A DNA stretch of 15,608 nt, from NCBI GenBank assembly GCA_937893945.1, contig CALCTA010000125.1, forward strand, positions 1-15,608, read 5' to 3'. The translations under genes and the position numbers were made by a program. Shown here piece after piece: positions 13,274-15,608 of this stretch (position 1 is the first letter of the stretch; every line of letters starts with the position of its first letter). The notes under the pieces are model-generated. The model was not told the DNA's origin and ran no database searches. It saw only the letters and a list, made by a program, of their open reading frames with translations. Source of the stretch: an uncultured Clostridia bacterium. GTDB lineage: Bacteria > Bacillota > Clostridia > Oscillospirales > CAG-272.

Positions 13274-13564
13274 ATGGCAGACGTAAGAGAGCTGGTAAGC
13301 GGAAAGTACCTTGAATATAAGGGATTGCCGCTCGTTCGTGAGGGCGACACTATTTGCTACGGCGATATGGAGGGCAAGTGCATACTTATCCTTGAGATAA
13401 TGTCTTATAAGAAGGTTGACGGAAAGGATCTTCCCGATAATATCATCATTCAGGTGGTAGATCCCAAGAATCAGAATAAGATATTCCGTCAGGGAACCAA
13501 ACAGGGACTTTTTGAGGCATTCAGCCTCGGACTCGTTTGGTTTGAGCACGAGCTTAAGAAATAA
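13274..13564 (+). CDS. Conserved-looking 96-residue cytoplasmic protein, unknown function
   Basis: I do not recognise this family. The protein has no signal peptide, transmembrane helix or cysteine cluster. Its sequence alternates short beta strands (KYLEYKGLPLVREGDTICYG at 11-30, then CILILEIMSYKK) with a C-terminal helix (GLFEAFSLGLVWFEHELKK). DNIIIQVVDPKNQNKIFRQG (55-74) is a distinctive core. The overall pattern suggests one compact beta-rich domain. GAGGAG lies ~11 nt before the ATG. It has its own strong promoter and a near-ideal terminator, so it is probably well expressed and independent of tmcAL. The coding style matches the neighbours, with no sign of transfer. Confidence 0.82.
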   Translation: MADVRELVSGKYLEYKGLPLVREGDTICYGDMEGKCILILEIMSYKKVDGKDLPDNIIIQVVDPKNQNKIFRQGTKQGLFEAFSLGLVWFEHELKK

Positions 13565-13569
13565 AGAAA

Positions 13570-13596
13570 CGCCGCCCAAGTGGGCGGCGCTTTTTT
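13570..13596 (+). terminator. Terminator of the 96-residue gene
   Basis: The stem CGCCGCCC/GGGCGGCG (13570-13577 with 13582-13589) has an AAGT loop and is followed by C and six T's, 5 nt after the stop. It is GC-rich and very strong. Confidence 0.94.
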
Positions 13597-13665
13597 GCTT
13601 TACCCCCACCCACGCCCCACTTTGCCACTAAAAAATGCCTTTTAAAAGAACTTTTCCCCACCGTA

Positions 13666-13694
13666 TTGACAAGCCTTTCACGGCGTGATATATT
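13666..13694 (+). promoter_or_regulatory. Distal promoter (P1) upstream of the LRR lipoprotein
   Basis: TTGACA (13666-13671), a 17-bp spacer and TATATT (13689-13694), with TGA (13686-13688) as an extended -10. It would give a ~140-nt leader that crosses the 21-bp repeats and P2. Confidence 0.68.
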
Positions 13695-13739
13695 GAGGGT
13701 GTGATAACAAAAATTAAGAGAAATTTTAACCCTCTCGCA

Positions 13740-13781
13740 CGACGAATGAGCAGATTTACTCGACGAATGTGCAAGGTTACT
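13740..13781 (+). repeat. Two 21-bp tandem direct repeats abutting promoter P2
   Basis: Copies at 13740-13760 (CGACGAATGAGCAGATTTACT) and 13761-13781 match at 17 of 21 positions. The similarity extends a few bases further (CTCGAC versus CTTGAC). The 21-bp period is two helical turns and the array ends on the -35 box of P2. This is what an activator or repressor bound on one DNA face would use, but the protein is unknown. Confidence 0.6.
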
Positions 13782-13809
13782 TGACAGCGCAGGATAGGGG
13801 TGCTACAAT
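13781..13809 (+). promoter_or_regulatory. Proximal promoter (P2) of the LRR lipoprotein gene
   Basis: TTGACA (13781-13786), a 17-bp spacer and TACAAT (13804-13809), with TGC (13801-13803) as an extended -10, ~33 nt before the ATG. Confidence 0.82.
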
Positions 13810-13842
13810 ATAGAGAAAATAGCTCTGGAAAGGGGAAAATAA

Positions 13843-15579
13843 ATGAGAAAAACGATAGCAATTTTTTTGACTTTAATACTGTTGCTTGCGCTCCTCACGA
13901 GCTGCAATTCGGACGATCAAAACGTGATGACCGAGGTTCCCACGTATGCTCTTGCCGAAACGCCTACCGAAGCGCCGACCGAGAAGCCGACTGAGAAGCC
14001 GACTGAGAAGCCGATCGAGAAGCCCACCGATACTCCCGTCGAGCATTTTGAATATGAGATTTCAGAGGACAAAAGCGCCGTATATATAAACAGATACCTT
14101 GGCACAGACGATGACGTAAGAATTCCCGATTTTATCGAGGGACTTCCCGTTACAGCCATCAACGGCACACAGAGCAAGGGCGCGTTTGAGGACTCTGCGG
14201 TGCGGTACATAAGTATGCCGAGTACCGTGAGTGTTATTGGCAAAAACGCCTTCAAAAATTGTTCTGAGATCGAACATATATACTTCGTGGACGCGCTGAG
14301 AGAGATAGGCGAGAGCGCATTTGAAAATTGCTCGGCTATCATAACCTGTAACCTCGAATTTTCCGCACTTGAATGCATTGGAGACCGAGCATTCTACGGT
14401 TGCACCACGGTTAAGCGGGTATATCTTCCCGATACGGTGTCAAGGATCGGAGACGAGGCGTTTGCAAACTGCTCGTCGCTTATCAATATAGAGCTGTCGG
14501 ACTCGCTTATCGAAATAGGAAGCTCGGCATTTGAAAATTGCTACTCTCTTGAGAGAATATTTATTCCGAGCGGTGTTGAGATGAAGGATGCAGGCAGCCC
14601 TGCTTTTATCGGTACTCCATTGCTTAAAACAATCGTGTTTGAGGAAGGACGGGAGAAAATATCGGGCGCGCCTTACTTTAATCTCAACAGCGGCGCTGAT
14701 ATTTATATTCCAAAAAGCGTAAAGAGAGTTTCTTTGAACCCGTTTATTGTCGAGGATAATACGCCCATAGAGCTTATTTTTCTTGGCGACTGCCCCGAGC
14801 TTATCGAAACGCACGAAAAGCTCGGAGATCCGACCGTTTATTACGATGTGCGCACTTTTGGCTGGGAGAGCTGCGCGTGGCGCGACGTATATCCGATTAA
14901 AGAAAACCAATACATTTTTATTGAGGGAAAAGAGAAAGAGGGCTGGAAGACTTGTCTCGAACATTTTATTTCCAATAGAGCTCTCAAACAGATAGAAGAA
15001 GGCGTCGGAAGTTACGCCGTCGGGCTTATGGACGTTACGCTTGACGGAGTGCCCGAGATATTTCTCGCGTATCGCGGAGGCTCGATGGGCAACCGACCCT
15101 TCCAAATATACGACCTTCGCAGCGCTCAGAAGCTTGGATACTACGATGGATCCGTTAGCGGCAGCATATATCCCGTCAAGTCTTCTGACGGAGAGGTTAT
15201 ATGGCTTTCAGAGGGCTGTTTCAGAGATCCAGACCTGGGTATACTTGATTTTCTCGTGCGGATATTGCCAGAATTTGGGGAAAGGTATCTTGCAGCAGAT
15301 AGTCTTTTCCACAAGGCAGAAAACCGAAAGGACGGTAAAGAAGCATTTTACAGCGTGGGAAATGAGAATAAAACTCTTTCTAAAGCGGAATACTATGAGG
15401 AATACGGCAAGTTCAGAGATTCGTACAGAAGAATACCCTTTGCCGAGATGAAGCTTGTTGAGTGGAATAGCATCGAAGCGGAGAGCAAGCAGGAAATAGC
15501 TTCTGAAATGGCAGAAGCGCTGTTAGAGGGATACGTTGGTGTAGTTCCCGATGATTTATTAACTGATCCGCAACAATAG
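13843..15579 (+). CDS. Surface lipoprotein with Thr/Pro linker and BspA-like LRR_5 repeats
   Basis: A 578-residue protein, probably lipid-anchored outside the membrane. The signal peptide (1-20) ends in the lipobox LLTSC with Cys21. A spacer, ~42-66, is made of TEKP-type repeats and should span the wall. The LRR_5 domain (~95-265) holds five IGxxAFxNC-type units starting near 132, 155, 179, 202 and 225, a regular ~23-residue period. Such repeats bind proteins or glycans in BspA-like surface proteins. The C-terminal part (~355-570) is not recognised; it includes LMDVTLDGVPEIFLAY (395-410), like the D-x-D-G-x-x-E calcium/FG-GAP type loops found in Clostridia lipoproteins. AAAGGGG precedes the ATG. 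The two promoters and tandem repeats upstream suggest regulation. No terminator is visible before the window ends. Confidence 0.87.
   Translation: MRKTIAIFLTLILLLALLTSCNSDDQNVMTEVPTYALAETPTEAPTEKPTEKPTEKPIEKPTDTPVEHFEYEISEDKSAVYINRYLGTDDDVRIPDFIEGLPVTAINGTQSKGAFEDSAVRYISMPSTVSVIGKNAFKNCSEIEHIYFVDALREIGESAFENCSAIITCNLEFSALECIGDRAFYGCTTVKRVYLPDTVSRIGDEAFANCSSLINIELSDSLIEIGSSAFENCYSLERIFIPSGVEMKDAGSPAFIGTPLLKTIVFEEGREKISGAPYFNLNSGADIYIPKSVKRVSLNPFIVEDNTPIELIFLGDCPELIETHEKLGDPTVYYDVRTFGWESCAWRDVYPIKENQYIFIEGKEKEGWKTCLEHFISNRALKQIEEGVGSYAVGLMDVTLDGVPEIFLAYRGGSMGNRPFQIYDLRSAQKLGYYDGSVSGSIYPVKSSDGEVIWLSEGCFRDPDLGILDFLVRILPEFGERYLAADSLFHKAENRKDGKEAFYSVGNENKTLSKAEYYEEYGKFRDSYRRIPFAEMKLVEWNSIEAESKQEIASEMAEALLEGYVGVVPDDLLTDPQQ
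13966..14037 (+). repeat. 12-bp tandem repeat encoding the TEKP linker
   Basis: Six 12-nt units lie in phase with the reading frame. The three at 13978-14013 are near identical (ACTGAGAAGCCG or one change); the outer ones have drifted. Each unit encodes TEKP or a variant. Copy-number change would lengthen or shorten the linker by four residues without breaking the frame. Confidence 0.8.
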
Positions 15580-15608
15580 AAAGCAGTATAAAAAGCAAAC
15601 GCGCCGCG

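Noticed and set aside
13740..14037. Short repeats considered as a CRISPR array
   Set aside because: The 21-bp and 12-bp units are directly adjacent without spacers, the second set is coding, and no cas gene is present.

Overview
The window looks like an ordinary chromosomal stretch from an anaerobic, gut-type Clostridia genome (Bacillota, perhaps Oscillospirales or Christensenellales). This rests on the gene content: long-form HPF, a DUF4364 protein, TmcAL next to ackA, a zinc-ribbon protein of the zf_Tbcl type, and a BspA-like leucine-rich-repeat lipoprotein. Strong TTGACA/TATAAT promoters and classic U-tract terminators fit as well. The placement comes from reading proteins by eye, not from a database search.

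The left edge is anomalous. The first ORF (2-1756) joins the start of a Bacteroidota-style TPR lipoprotein, in frame, to the last ~340 residues of a Clostridia-style valyl-tRNA synthetase that lacks its catalytic core. The join lies at about nt 715-740. An assembly chimera is the most likely explanation. Everything to the right looks like one genome.

Layout. 1765-2518: valS terminator, a tRNA-Thr(GGT) with its own promoter and terminator, a ~104-bp palindromic intergenic repeat, the 3' remnant of an unknown gene, and a tRNA-Lys(TTT) on the minus strand. 2639-3802 (minus): a flavodoxin-domain protein and the ribosome hibernation factor hpf, each with its own promoter. 4171-5412 (plus): a 56-residue membrane peptide and a WYL-domain regulator. 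5484-7356 (minus): a zinc-ribbon protein, a sigma-70 family factor and a DUF4364 winged-helix protein. 7500-8660 (plus): homoserine dehydrogenase, divergent from DUF4364. 8711-11885 (minus): acetate kinase followed by a Gfo/Idh/MocA oxidoreductase and a TIM-barrel sugar epimerase/isomerase, with no terminator seen between them. 12004-13564 (plus): tmcAL, divergent from ackA, and a 96-residue orphan gene with its own promoter and strong terminator. 13843-15579 (plus): a surface lipoprotein with a Thr/Pro linker and LRR_5 repeats, preceded by two promoters and a 21-bp tandem repeat.

The genes are mostly housekeeping and small regulatory genes in short transcription units. Acetate links two neighbours: AckA interconverts acetate and acetyl phosphate, and TmcAL uses acetate plus ATP to modify elongator tRNA-Met. 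I see no defence system, phage, CRISPR array, transposase or biosynthetic cluster. The least explained items are the palindromic repeat, the 96-residue orphan, the 21-bp direct repeat at the lipoprotein promoter, and the frequent TGn extended -10 motifs.
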